Shown one piece after another: positions 53,137 through 61,254 of a DNA stretch of 64,000 bases. Each line of letters opens with the position of its first letter. The first letter of the stretch is position 1. Position numbers and translations under genes: made by a program. Source of the stretch: Parabacteroides faecis (lineage in GTDB: Bacteria; Bacteroidota; Bacteroidia; Bacteroidales; Tannerellaceae); the NCBI RefSeq assembly GCF_014647375.1, contig NZ_BMPB01000008.1, positions 62,001 through 126,000 of the forward strand, given 5' to 3'. A model generated the notes under the pieces. That model did no database searches. It saw only the letters and a program-made list of their open reading frames with translations, and was not told the origin of the DNA.

Positions 53137-53838
53137 TTATAAAGTTCGTCCTATCCATTCATTGAAAACAGTCAATTGTTCTTGTGTATGGAAATAATGT
53201 TCCGATCCTTCGACAATCTCCAGTTGGCAGGAAAACTGTTCGGCAAATCGGGATATGACATCGTTTTCGCATAGCTCATCTTTGCCGCCGTATAGAATAT
53301 GGGTAGGGGTATTCCAATGGGATATCGGATGATCCTTAACGAAACTGTAATAATCCCAATAGAGTTTTTGTCCTATAGGCGTGGATATGGTCTGTTGCCT
53401 TTTCAGTTCTTCTTCCGTTATGGAAAACCAGGTCATCATATTTTCGATAAGGCGTCGCATATCGACGATCGGGGAGAGGAACCATGCTTTTCCTATTACC
53501 TCCTCCGGATAAGCCAATAAGCTGAAATAGGCTCCTATACTGTTTGCAAATAAATCGATATGCTTCCAGTTCGTTTTTGCATATTGCATAACGGTAGTAA
53601 GATCCTTAACACAAGACCGGACTTTACAGGGAATGCCTTCGTTTATTCTATCTCCATGCTCCGGCAGGTCAAAACTCAAAACCTGGTAATCATTCAGCAG
53701 CGCATTTTGGGCTACGATCTCAATAGGTGTATCTGCCTTATTCGATCTATTTCCATGAATGGCAATAATGACTTTTTCGGATTTGCTGCCCCATGTGATA
53801 GCTGGTATATGACTTATTCTGAGAGCTGTTTTTTGCAT
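53137..53838 (-). CDS. Alpha/beta-fold hydrolase
   Basis: A 233-residue hydrolase. The start at 53838 (MQKTALRISHIPAITWG) is chosen over an upstream frame that would add 66 residues without similarity to a hydrolase and overlap the divergent promoter region. Motifs: AIHGNRSNK oxyanion region, FDLPEHGDR, the nucleophile elbow FANSIGAYFS (Ser with Ala-Asn in place of the usual Gly-x), Asp in YGGKDELC and His in GSEHYFHTQ. Function unknown. It is divergent from the AraC gene at 54013. Confidence 0.85.
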   Translation of the reverse strand: MQKTALRISHIPAITWGSKSEKVIIAIHGNRSNKADTPIEIVAQNALLNDYQVLSFDLPEHGDRINEGIPCKVRSCVKDLTTVMQYAKTNWKHIDLFANSIGAYFSLLAYPEEVIGKAWFLSPIVDMRRLIENMMTWFSITEEELKRQQTISTPIGQKLYWDYYSFVKDHPISHWNTPTHILYGGKDELCENDVISRFAEQFSCQLEIVEGSEHYFHTQEQLTVFNEWIGRTL

Positions 53839-54012
53839 GATGAATACATTTGTCATGTTTGGACAAAAGTATGGCTTAATTTTCAATCGGACAAAATATG
53901 GAGGTTCTATCTTTGTGCCGGTTGTGTCCCGAATTGCTTTTTGAAGCATAGCAAAGATTTGTCCTTTTTTTACACCAGGCGGATCATGTAATAACCTTAA
54001 CTTTGTACCGGT

Positions 54013-54846
54013 ATGAATAAATTTAAAGTTATACAACCTTCCGGGTTACTTGCTCCGTATGTAAAGCAATATTGGTTTCTGCGGATGGAAGACGTTGTGA
54101 GAAGTTCACAGCGCCTTGTTCCGTTGGGTTGTGTGGCATTAAGTTTTCATCGGGGGAACTTTGCGTATTCATCACAGGAAAAAGGGTGCTTGCCCCGGTC
54201 GCATCTCTATGGCATAACGGCCGGTTATACAGACCTTGTCTTTTCCGGCTGTATTGATTTTATCAGCATTGTTTTTCAGCCTGCGGGAACCTGTCGATTC
54301 TTCCTTATATCCCCCGGTGAACTGAAGGACCGGCAGACCTCGCTCGATGTATTGGACGACCCGGAATTGCTTGAGTTGGAGCAACGTTTGAACGAGACGG
54401 CTGATGATTTAGCCTGTGTCGGCCTTATAGAAAAATTTCTGTTCAGCCGTATGTGCCGGTTCGGCAAACAGGATGACAAACGGATTCATGCGGTAATAGA
54501 CGCTATCCGGCAGGGAAATACAGATGTCGATAGTCTGGCGCAAACCGCCTGCCTGAGTTACAAGCAGTTCAAACGTGTTTTTAGTGAAAAGATCGGAGCA
54601 AACCCGAAAGATTTCCTGCAAATCGTGCGTTTCCAGAAGCTACACCATTTGATGCAGTTGCATACAAGTATGACATTGGCAGAACTGGCTTATGAATGTG
54701 GTTACTACGACAAATCGCACCTGATAAAGGAACTGAAAGATTTTTCCGGATTTACACCGGCTCAGCTTTTCAATGCCTGCGAACCGGTATATTCCGGATA
54801 TCACGGACTGTTCCGCTCGGCGTTTATCGATCTTCCTCCCGAATAG
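54013..54846 (+). CDS. AraC-family regulator with DUF6597-type sensor domain
   Basis: A 277-residue regulator. The N-terminal domain (VIQPSGLLAPYVKQYWFLRM, LVPLGCVALSFHRGN, FSGCIDFISIVFQPAGTCRF) resembles DUF6597. The C-terminal HTH has AQTACLSYKQFKRVFSEKIG and LAELAYECGYYDKSHLIKEL. It is divergent from the hydrolase-nitrilase pair and lies 22 bases before a ketopantoate-reductase-like gene, so it likely controls one or both. Ligand unknown. Confidence 0.9.
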   Translation: MNKFKVIQPSGLLAPYVKQYWFLRMEDVVRSSQRLVPLGCVALSFHRGNFAYSSQEKGCLPRSHLYGITAGYTDLVFSGCIDFISIVFQPAGTCRFFLISPGELKDRQTSLDVLDDPELLELEQRLNETADDLACVGLIEKFLFSRMCRFGKQDDKRIHAVIDAIRQGNTDVDSLAQTACLSYKQFKRVFSEKIGANPKDFLQIVRFQKLHHLMQLHTSMTLAELAYECGYYDKSHLIKELKDFSGFTPAQLFNACEPVYSGYHGLFRSAFIDLPPE

Positions 54847-54868
54847 CAAACAATAAATATATTTTATT

Positions 54869-55828
54869 ATGAAGATTCTTATTTTTGGCGCGGGCGTGAT
54901 TGGCTGCACCTATGGCTGGCAACTGACCGAGGCCGGGCACGACATCAGTTTTCTGGTTAGAAAGGGAAAAAAGATGCCGATTGAAGAACATGGTATTCAT
55001 ATCCATTGTACGGATTACAGAAATGGAGGAAAGGTGGAAGCGGAGACCGTTTTCCGTCCAAAGGTCCTGGATATTCTTTCGGCCGACAATGATTTTGAGT
55101 ATATCATCGTTGCGACAAATAATCTCCATCCCGAAGAAGTCTTGTCTGTCCTGAAAGAATCTGTCGGAAAGGCCCATATTCTTTTCTTTCAGAATATATG
55201 GTATGATGATCTGGAAAAAATAAGTAAATACATATCGCCCGGACAATATTTCTTCGGTTTTCCTTTTATGGCTGGTGGAGGCCGGAATGAAAAAGGACTC
55301 GATACGATTATTTCCGGTTCCGGATATTCGAAAACAATGCTGGGCGAAGTATCCGGTGAAATAACGCCGCGTGTACGGAAAATAGCGGATGCAATGGACG
55401 ATGCCGGCATGAAGCCATTTATATCCGGTCAGATCATCACATGGCTTCTTCCTCATTGTGCGTTTATAGCCGGGCTTTCGGCCGGAGTTCTGAAAGCCGG
55501 GGGCACGATGGAGGCTTTTCTTAAAAAACGGGAGATTGTCAGGGAGGCAATAATGGCTGTCAGAGAGGGTTTCCATGTCTGTTCTGCGATGGGAACCGAT
55601 CCTAAAAAAGAGAAAGTGAACAAACTCTATTATCTGCCTATGTTTATTTGTATTCCAATCGTACGGAAAGTTTTTAATGATGAAGCGATGCAGGCTATGT
55701 TCGATGGCTATCTGCGGAATTCGGCAAAAGACGTGAGCAGAATGTTGGGCGATATTCTCTTACAAGGAGAGCAGCAAGGGGTTAAGGCTGTGTCATTAAG
55801 AAGATTACAACAGGATATTTTTAGCTGA
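54869..55828 (+). CDS. Ketopantoate reductase-like (ApbA/PanE) protein
   Basis: A 319-residue NAD(P)-dependent reductase. The Rossmann motif GAGVIGCTYGWQLTEAGHD begins near residue 7 and SFLVRKGKK is the phosphate-binding turn. An ASNNLHP-type loop is present as VATNNLHPEEV. The catalytic lysine of PanE near 176 would lie around MKPFISGQI; this looks plausible but is not certain. The distant form suggests a different substrate than ketopantoate. It follows the AraC gene by 22 bases. Confidence 0.85.
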   Translation: MKILIFGAGVIGCTYGWQLTEAGHDISFLVRKGKKMPIEEHGIHIHCTDYRNGGKVEAETVFRPKVLDILSADNDFEYIIVATNNLHPEEVLSVLKESVGKAHILFFQNIWYDDLEKISKYISPGQYFFGFPFMAGGGRNEKGLDTIISGSGYSKTMLGEVSGEITPRVRKIADAMDDAGMKPFISGQIITWLLPHCAFIAGLSAGVLKAGGTMEAFLKKREIVREAIMAVREGFHVCSAMGTDPKKEKVNKLYYLPMFICIPIVRKVFNDEAMQAMFDGYLRNSAKDVSRMLGDILLQGEQQGVKAVSLRRLQQDIFS

Positions 55829-55847
55829 CCCGCTTCTCTTTCCGATT

Positions 55848-55900
55848 GTTTTTCGTATGTGCGGATACGGTCCGTGTTCATAAATGCACATACGAAAAAC
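55848..55900. terminator. Bidirectional terminator between convergent genes
   Basis: GTTTTTCGTATGTGC and GCACATACGAAAAAC are a perfect 15-bp inverted repeat with a 23-base loop, between the reductase-like and the arginase-like genes. Confidence 0.85.
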
Positions 55901-55910
55901 AGATATCCCG

Positions 55911-56873
55911 TTACTCTTTCAGCAATGGCAATTGGTTGAGCATATTTCTTAGTTTGATGGCGATGCGTGGCATCGGTTCGGCTATGGTCAGGCTTATCAG
56001 GTCATAGCCGGAGGCAATATCATTTATCACACGGATCACTTCATCCATCTTCATTCCGTCAGGTTCGACACCGACACCGGCAATGATTTCGGCAGGGTCC
56101 AACACGTCCAGGTCGAAATGAACAACGACCTTCGAGGCGCCGGTCCCTTTCAGCCATTCCATGACCGCCGCGCTGTTATTGGCAACCTCTTCCGGTGAAA
56201 GGCCCTTTATCCCCAGTTCTTTCTGACGTTCCTGCATACCTTTATCCCATGAGCGCAATCCCACGAGCAACGCTTTCGAAGCATCGACCTTTCCGGGCAG
56301 CGTGCCGATAATTTCCTCGTCACCCATCCCCAGGCAGGCGGTTAAAGCCATGGCATGATAGCCTTTATAGTCATCGTAAGGCAGATTTATATCGGGATGG
56401 GCATCGATCCAGACAATCGCCACATCATCCGGATATTTCGCAGCCAGATAAGTAAACGGCACGACACTCACCGAACATTCGCCACCGAGCGTAACGATCT
56501 TTTCCGGAGCGTTTTCCCCGATTATTCCGAGGGCGGCTTTCGTCTGCTTCAGGATTACGTTGCGGGCACTGACCCCTTTTTCCGTTTTCCGGTCGTTTAT
56601 ATCCAGTGAAACCGGTACTTCCACTGTCTTTTGCGAACTCTCGGGAGCCAGGAAGTTCAGTAACTGAGCTCCTAAATAATACCCTCTTGAAGCATCGTCT
56701 GCCGGAATATCGGGCATCCAGTGATCCACAATTCCACCCTGCCATTGCGGGTAGATCAAACGAAGTGTTGATGTTTTATTTTCCATATTCTGATTATTTG
56801 TAAATACTTTATCGTGTGCGTATGCCGAAGCTACGCCAATGAATAAAACAATTGATAATAATAACTTTTTCAT
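55911..56873 (-). CDS. Arginase/agmatinase-family protein, apparently exported
   Basis: A 320-residue ureohydrolase-family protein. The start at 56873 gives a signal peptide (MKKLLLSIVLFIGVASAYAH). An internal ATG at 56786 (MENKTSTLRLIYPQ) would give a cytoplasmic form. Manganese motifs: GGECSVS, where arginases have GGDHS, so the first His ligand is Cys and the Asp is Glu; WIDAHPDIN (intact Asp-His-Asp); and HFDLDVLDP (intact Asp pair). The change may alter metal or reaction. Arginine, agmatine or guanidine-type substrates are possible. It is divergent from an HxlR regulator. Confidence 0.85.
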   Translation of the reverse strand: MKKLLLSIVLFIGVASAYAHDKVFTNNQNMENKTSTLRLIYPQWQGGIVDHWMPDIPADDASRGYYLGAQLLNFLAPESSQKTVEVPVSLDINDRKTEKGVSARNVILKQTKAALGIIGENAPEKIVTLGGECSVSVVPFTYLAAKYPDDVAIVWIDAHPDINLPYDDYKGYHAMALTACLGMGDEEIIGTLPGKVDASKALLVGLRSWDKGMQERQKELGIKGLSPEEVANNSAAVMEWLKGTGASKVVVHFDLDVLDPAEIIAGVGVEPDGMKMDEVIRVINDIASGYDLISLTIAEPMPRIAIKLRNMLNQLPLLKE

Positions 56874-56942
56874 GGTGCTGTCTTTTGATACAAAGGTAAA
56901 TGGTAGGGGACAATCCTGCAAGTACGGCTGAATTATTCATAA

Positions 56943-56962
56943 TACTGATAAATTTATCACTA
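56943..56962. promoter_or_regulatory. Palindrome between divergent arginase-like and hxlR genes
   Basis: TGATAAATTTATCA (56946-56959) is perfect, and three more pairs continue beyond one mismatch on each side. It sits 82 bases before the hxlR start and 72 from the other gene, a fitting place for an operator. Confidence 0.45.
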
Positions 56963-57041
56963 TACTGACTGACAGGGGGTATACCAGCTTTTTTTGCAGG
57001 TGTCCTGTTTTAATTTGTATCTTTATACCAAAATAACAAGT

Positions 57042-57395
57042 ATGTATAAGAAGAAAATACCTTTTGACATTGACTGTGGCATAAAGATCACTATGGAAGT
57101 GATCGGAGGGAAGTGGAAGAGTTGCATCATCCAGGAACTGTGTACAGGGGCGAAGCGTCCGAGTGAGCTTCACCGCCTGTTTGAAGATGCCAGCCCGCGG
57201 GTCATAAACCAGCAACTGAAAGAACTGGAAATGCACGGGATGATAAAGAAAAAGATATTTAAGGAACTGCCTCCTCATTCCGAATATTCCATAACGGAAA
57301 CAGGTAAAACCCTGCTTCCGATTATCGAACAGATGGAGAGATGGGGAGACAGTTTCCGTCCGGAGATGAAAAAGATTCTCGGGATAAAGGACTGA
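57042..57395 (+). CDS. HxlR-family transcription regulator
   Basis: A 117-residue winged-helix protein. ATG 57042 begins MYKKKIPFDIDCGIKITMEV, where Cys12 is at the place used as a redox sensor in some HxlR proteins. The HTH IGGKWKSCIIQELCTGAKRP and wing NQQLKELEMHGMIKKKIFKE are typical. The earlier open frame from 56994 has no conserved sequence. It is divergent from the arginase-like gene, so it may control it. Its end abuts a pseudogene fragment. Confidence 0.93.
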   Translation: MYKKKIPFDIDCGIKITMEVIGGKWKSCIIQELCTGAKRPSELHRLFEDASPRVINQQLKELEMHGMIKKKIFKELPPHSEYSITETGKTLLPIIEQMERWGDSFRPEMKKILGIKD

Positions 57396-57399
57396 GAGG

Positions 57400-57790
57400 G
57401 CTGTCCCGACCCGGATGAACGCGAGTGAAACGTACGTATTTTCCGAAAGGTAGCGGAAACGGGCATTCATACGGTCGCGCTGCTTCTTGGTGTAGCACAC
57501 GAAGGTAGGATACTTATCCAGGAAGTTTCCCATATCGAGCACGCGCAGGCCCAGATCATGGTAGTAGTTGTTCGACGACGGACTATTGTCTTCGTCGGTC
57601 AGGTCTTTCCATTCCACCGGCTTGTCGACGGTGTAGGCCAGGAAGCGGCTGAAAAGACCGTCGTCGGCCGAAGGGATAAAACGGGTGAACTGTCCGAAAG
57701 TACCCGAGAGCAGGATACCCATCAGCGGACGCGCACAATGTTCGTAGCCGGTTGTGTTGCTTTTGAATTGAACTTCATCCGTTTTGATCC
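57400..57790 (-). pseudogene. Remnant of a DUF3987 (VirE-type) gene
   Basis: The minus-strand frame contains SGTFGQFTRFIPSADDGLFS, EWKDLTDEDNSPSSNNYYHD and KYPTFVCYTKKQRDRMNARF, a central part of the DUF3987 domain of Bacteroidetes mobile-element proteins, which is usually over 300 residues. Only about 130 residues remain. The 5' part is lost where the ORF6N gene begins and the 3' part ends at the hxlR stop. The continuing open frame through hxlR is by chance. It is a scar of an accessory-element deletion. Confidence 0.75.
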
Positions 57791-58365
57791 TTATCAATAT
57801 ATTTTAAGTAACCTTTTACTGGTATTCTGTCGAGTTTTGTATGTTTTAATTGGATTTGAAGGTTGATATCTGCTATGGAACGAAATAAGTCTTCAAAAAT
57901 ACTTTCGTTTGAAATCTGGTCTTTGTTAAGGCTTTCTATATCTTCGTTTATCTCATTTAAACGAGAGAGGATAAGTTCCATTTGCTTGTGTAGTTCAGCT
58001 AATTCCAAATTATCGCTTTTATATGAAGCGATGTATTGCCTCACTCTGACAAATGCTCTCATTATGTTTATATTGACTTGCACTGCTATGGACGAACGTA
58101 ATATTCCTGAAAGCATGGCAACTCCTTGCTCTGTAAAGGCGTATGGCAAATAACGTGATCCACCCCAACTTGAGGTTCCAAATTGGAACCTCAAGTTTTC
58201 TGTCAGTTGAAACATAAAATCAGCTGGAAAACGATCTAAATTACGTTTAACAGCTTTATTTAGGTTTTTGGTTTCAACTTCATATAATTCGGCGAGGTCA
58301 CTATCCAACATCACACGCTGTCCGCGTAATTCGAATATTTTGTTTTCAATGCATAAATCTTTCAT
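57775..58365 (-). CDS. ORF6N (KilA-N-like) domain protein
   Basis: A 196-residue protein. The N-terminal ORF6N domain has IFELRGQRVMLDSDLAELYE, KAVKRNLDRFPADFMFQLTE and YLPYAFTEQGVAMLSGILRS, typical of phage- and element-derived anti-repressor-like proteins in Bacteroidetes. The C-terminal half is a helical coil (LAELHKQMELILSRLNEINE). Its stop overlaps the DUF3987 remnant, so it was probably part of, or inserted in, the same element. It has no neighbours of phage type. Confidence 0.9.
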   Translation of the reverse strand: MKDLCIENKIFELRGQRVMLDSDLAELYEVETKNLNKAVKRNLDRFPADFMFQLTENLRFQFGTSSWGGSRYLPYAFTEQGVAMLSGILRSSIAVQVNINIMRAFVRVRQYIASYKSDNLELAELHKQMELILSRLNEINEDIESLNKDQISNESIFEDLFRSIADINLQIQLKHTKLDRIPVKGYLKYIDKDQNG

Positions 58366-58445
58366 AGTTATAAATTTTTAGTTGTTGTTATTCCGACAAA
58401 TGTAGATGTTATTTTATAAATGAACTTATTTTTATTGTAATAATT

Positions 58446-58625
58446 ATGTCCAAACTCAAACGAATCATCGAATTTATCCTGGCCCTGCTTAACTTTTTGT
58501 TTCACTTTAAATCTATACCTGATGACGAAACTCCCGACATGGCCGACCCGTATCCGTCTCCTGTACCGCCTGCTGTGCAGTCTCCTGAAACACGGACTGA
58601 TCCTCTGTTTGAAACTATCCCTTAG
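58446..58625 (+). CDS. Hypothetical 59-residue protein
   Basis: Frame from ATG 58446 to TAG 58625. Residues 7-21 are hydrophobic (IIEFILALLNFLFHF), preceded by three basic residues, so a membrane-associated helix is likely. The rest is Pro- and Asp-rich (PPAVQSPETRTDPLFETIP). A strong terminator follows and the upstream gap to ORF6N is AT-rich, supporting a real transcript. No family recognised. It probably belongs to the accessory material around the DUF3987 remnant. Confidence 0.55.
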   Translation: MSKLKRIIEFILALLNFLFHFKSIPDDETPDMADPYPSPVPPAVQSPETRTDPLFETIP

Positions 58626-58646
58626 GATACGTTTCCGCTGACCGCC

Positions 58647-58695
58647 ATCCCCGTCACGAAGAATGAACCGTTGTTCTTCATGACGGGGATTTTGT
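58647..58695 (+). terminator. Terminator after the 59-residue gene
   Basis: ATCCCCGTCA and TGACGGGGAT with further pairing GAAGAA/TTCTTC inside, followed by TTTT. Confidence 0.8.
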
Positions 58696-58802
58696 TTACA
58701 GAATATGTCTTATTCTTTTAACTAAAGATAAAATCACACAACATAATAAACTAAAAGACACCTTTTTATGTTTACCCGGAAATTAAAATACAGACAAAAA
58801 AC

Positions 58803-59615
58803 ATGATGATGAAAACAGAAAGAATCTTACCTGTGGATCTTTATAATTCCGTGTCGACACCGGAACTGAAACTTGAAAGTTCGCTGAAGATCCTCTATGT
58901 GAAAGAGGGTGAAGACGATAAATTACTACCGCTGGATTCGGGAACGTTGGTCGTGATCTGTACCGGAGGTACTTTTCGTTGCAAGGCTTTGCATCACCTG
59001 TATGAAGTGGCTCCCGGGCAACTCCTTCTGCTGGCGAGCGATGATGTGACGGAGGTAAAGCCTTTTCATGATACCGGGTTTACAGGAATCATCGTTTACG
59101 TTTCGGAAGAGTTGCTGATCAACCGGCAACGTCTCGTCTACCGCGATATCCCTTCGGACGAGGTCGAGGAAACACGCATTTATCTGCGCCTGATCGAATC
59201 GCAGATCGAACAGATGAAAGAGATGCGTGCGAAGGTGGTCGAATCGTTGCTCCGGGCTCTAATCATAAACTTACAGCAGGGAAAAACGATCATCGACGCG
59301 CCGAAAACAGAAAATTCACTCTTTTTTCAACAATTTGCGACCTTAATTAGCAGATATCACCATTCTCCTGCGTACTTTTACGCGGAGAAACTAGGGATCA
59401 CCTCGCAGGAACTGAATATCCGGTGTAAACAAGGTGCCGGAATATCCGCCGCCGAGTGGATCAGCGAGTTCGTATTGCTGGAAGCAAAAGACCTGTTATC
59501 GAAGACCCGTCTGCGTCCTTCGCAGATCGCCACGATGCTGGGCTTTGCCAACCACGATACTTTTTCACGCTGGTTCCGCAGGCATACGGGCGAGATCCCT
59601 ACCGAATGGAGGTAA
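58803..59615 (+). CDS. AraC-family regulator 1 of a tandem pair
   Basis: A 270-residue regulator. A cupin-like N-terminal domain (LPLDSGTLVVICTGGTFRCK, LYEVAPGQLLLLASDDVTEV) and a C-terminal AraC HTH (EKLGITSQELNIRCKQGAG, LRPSQIATMLGFANHDTFSR). The next gene encodes a related protein, so they look like a duplication. Target unknown; rclA lies 2 kb away, past a transposase, and E. coli rclA is controlled by an AraC protein, but no specific link is seen. Two cysteines (CTGGTFRC) could be redox active. Confidence 0.9.
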   Translation: MMMKTERILPVDLYNSVSTPELKLESSLKILYVKEGEDDKLLPLDSGTLVVICTGGTFRCKALHHLYEVAPGQLLLLASDDVTEVKPFHDTGFTGIIVYVSEELLINRQRLVYRDIPSDEVEETRIYLRLIESQIEQMKEMRAKVVESLLRALIINLQQGKTIIDAPKTENSLFFQQFATLISRYHHSPAYFYAEKLGITSQELNIRCKQGAGISAAEWISEFVLLEAKDLLSKTRLRPSQIATMLGFANHDTFSRWFRRHTGEIPTEWR

Positions 59616-59630
59616 TATAAATTGGGTAGT

Positions 59631-60476
59631 ATGAATTTATCATTTGAAAACAGCAAGATTAAAGGGAAAGTCGTTTTATCGGATTCGTTGCATGAAAGTC
59701 CGGCATTGTTGAAGGACAAGTCTTTGTATAAGTTTATCTGGGTGCTGTCAGGACGGTTGGAGCTGGATGTCGATCATCAGTCGGTCGTACTGGAAGCAGG
59801 CCAGCTGCTGACTTTATCGCATCTGCATCATCTGGAGTTTGTCCGGGTGGAGGGCGAATATCTCTCGCTGTTGTTCAATGGTAATTTCTATTGTATCTAT
59901 GGCAATGACCATGAGGTGTCGTGCAACGGACTGTTGTTTCATGGTTCCTCGCATGTGGTGATTTTCGATCTCTCCGACGACGAGAAGCGGAAGATCCGGA
60001 CCTTAACGGACATCATGCGCGAGGAGTTTGAAAGCCGCGACCACCTGCAGGATGAAATGCTCCGTGTGTTACTGAAACGTTTTATTATATTATGTACACG
60101 CATCGCGGAGAATCGGCAGGGGGTGAGGACGGAAAACGGCATGCAGTTTGAGACGATCCGTAAGTTTTATGTCCTGGTCGATACCTGGTTCAAGGAAAAG
60201 AAGCAGGTGCAGGAATATGCCGATATGCTGAACAAATCGCCGAAGACGTTGGCAAACCTCCTTTCCACCTACCAGCAACCCTCTGCCATACGCATCATCC
60301 ACAACCGCATTCAGGCAGAAGCCGAACGCCTGTTACTCTACTCCTCCAAAAGCTCCAAAGAGATCGCCCTGATGCTGGGCTTCGAAGACCAGGCCACCTT
60401 CAGCCGCTTCTTCAAGAACGCAACCGGAATGAGTGCAACCGAGTACAGGAAGAAGAATAAGATTATTAAAGAATAG
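59631..60476 (+). CDS. AraC-family regulator 2 of a tandem pair
   Basis: A 281-residue regulator, start ATG 59631 (MNLSFENSKIKGKVVLSDSL). N-terminal cupin-like domain with LKDKSLYKFIWVLSGRLELD and LEAGQLLTLSHLHHLEFVRV, then HTH (NKSPKTLANLLSTYQQPSAI, SSKEIALMLGFEDQATFSRF). The gene begins 15 bases after the first AraC gene and is likely cotranscribed with it. The two proteins are diverged. A 103-base imperfect inverted repeat lies downstream. Confidence 0.9.
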   Translation: MNLSFENSKIKGKVVLSDSLHESPALLKDKSLYKFIWVLSGRLELDVDHQSVVLEAGQLLTLSHLHHLEFVRVEGEYLSLLFNGNFYCIYGNDHEVSCNGLLFHGSSHVVIFDLSDDEKRKIRTLTDIMREEFESRDHLQDEMLRVLLKRFIILCTRIAENRQGVRTENGMQFETIRKFYVLVDTWFKEKKQVQEYADMLNKSPKTLANLLSTYQQPSAIRIIHNRIQAEAERLLLYSSKSSKEIALMLGFEDQATFSRFFKNATGMSATEYRKKNKIIKE

Positions 60477-60504
60477 TAGATGTCTTATCCGATGTGAAGA
60501 GGTT

Positions 60505-60600
60505 GTCTAAAAAGTCACTCATTCTCCTTGAGAATTGAATATTTGAAATCAATCTCAGATAGGTATTCGAATAAAACAGAGTCAAAAATACTTTTTAGAC
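60505..60600. repeat. Imperfect inverted-repeat element downstream of the AraC pair
   Basis: GTCTAAAAAGT (60505-60515) and ACTTTTTAGAC (60590-60600) are exact reverse complements, with weaker pairing beyond them. The 74-base interior has no gene. It could be a terminator with a long loop or a small mobile-element trace (MITE-like). No target duplication is obvious. Confidence 0.45.
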
Positions 60601-60655
60601 GGTCCCTTCAAATTTTATCAATAAATAAACTACCCGTAATCAAAGTAACTCAGCT

Positions 60656-60701
60656 ATTACAGGTCTATTTGCCGTCAGTTTTAACTGACGGATAGTTAAT
60701 G
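60656..60701 (+). repeat. REP-like hairpin, left arm of RAYT element
   Basis: A 46-base unit containing the hairpin GCCGTCAGTT/AACTGACGG. It matches the reverse complement of 61255-61300 at 42 of 46 positions, so the transposase gene lies between inverted copies, as in RAYT/REP units. Confidence 0.85.
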
Positions 60702-60720
60702 TGTATATTATTCTTTAACT

Positions 60721-61152
60721 TTAGTCACATTTCTTCTTGAATTTATATACACGCATAAACTCCTCATACTCTTCCTGAAAGCTTTTATGACGATGATGTT
60801 CTTCCTGATTAAGTATATAATTACTAACTGCTGCAAGCTGGCTTTCTCCGATGGAGACAGAAAAATAATCATCCTGCCATTCCAGACGTTGCCCATATTG
60901 TTTATTAAACCAGTGAGAAGCTTCACCTTTAATGAGTTGTAATACTTTAGACGGAATTTGATCTTTTCCCAGATAGAGTATAAGATGTAGATGGTCTACA
61001 TAACCTCCAACCAAACTAACCCATATACCTTTCTCTTTGGCATTGGCACAGATATGGGCAAAAAGAGTTTTACGCTGACTGCAGTCGGACAGTAAAGGTT
61101 GACGGTTTCTGGTACTCCAGACACAGTGTAAGATAATTTTTACATAGCTCAT
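60721..61152 (-). CDS. REP-associated tyrosine transposase (IS200/IS605 TnpA-like, RAYT)
   Basis: A 143-residue Y1 transposase. The HUH metal motif is HLHLILYL in GGYVDHLHLILYLGKDQ, and the probable catalytic Tyr is in SNYILNQEEHH. The rest (LIKGEASHWFNKQYGQRLEW, DDYFSVSIGESQLAAVSNYI) is typical of the TnpA-like family in Bacteroidetes. It appears intact. The gene lies between inverted REP-like hairpins at 60656-60701 and 61255-61300, a layout in which the protein can nick and move short palindromes (RAYT). TnpB is absent. It may be a domesticated repeat-maintenance enzyme rather than a free IS. Confidence 0.92.
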   Translation of the reverse strand: MSYVKIILHCVWSTRNRQPLLSDCSQRKTLFAHICANAKEKGIWVSLVGGYVDHLHLILYLGKDQIPSKVLQLIKGEASHWFNKQYGQRLEWQDDYFSVSIGESQLAAVSNYILNQEEHHRHKSFQEEYEEFMRVYKFKKKCD

Positions 61153-61254
61153 ATATTTCTTTTGTTAAGGGGGATTTCCCCGGTTAAATCGACATTCTTT
61201 ACAAAGGTAATATTATTAAAGAGAAATGGGACTAAAGTCCAGGAATAATATATC

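Noticed and set aside
53839..54036. N-terminal extension of the alpha/beta hydrolase.
   Set aside because: No hydrolase similarity, and it would cover the divergent promoter region and overlap the AraC gene.
56937..57797. A single 286-codon minus-strand gene.
   Set aside because: Only the part to about 57400 resembles DUF3987; the remainder lies antisense to hxlR and has no similarity.
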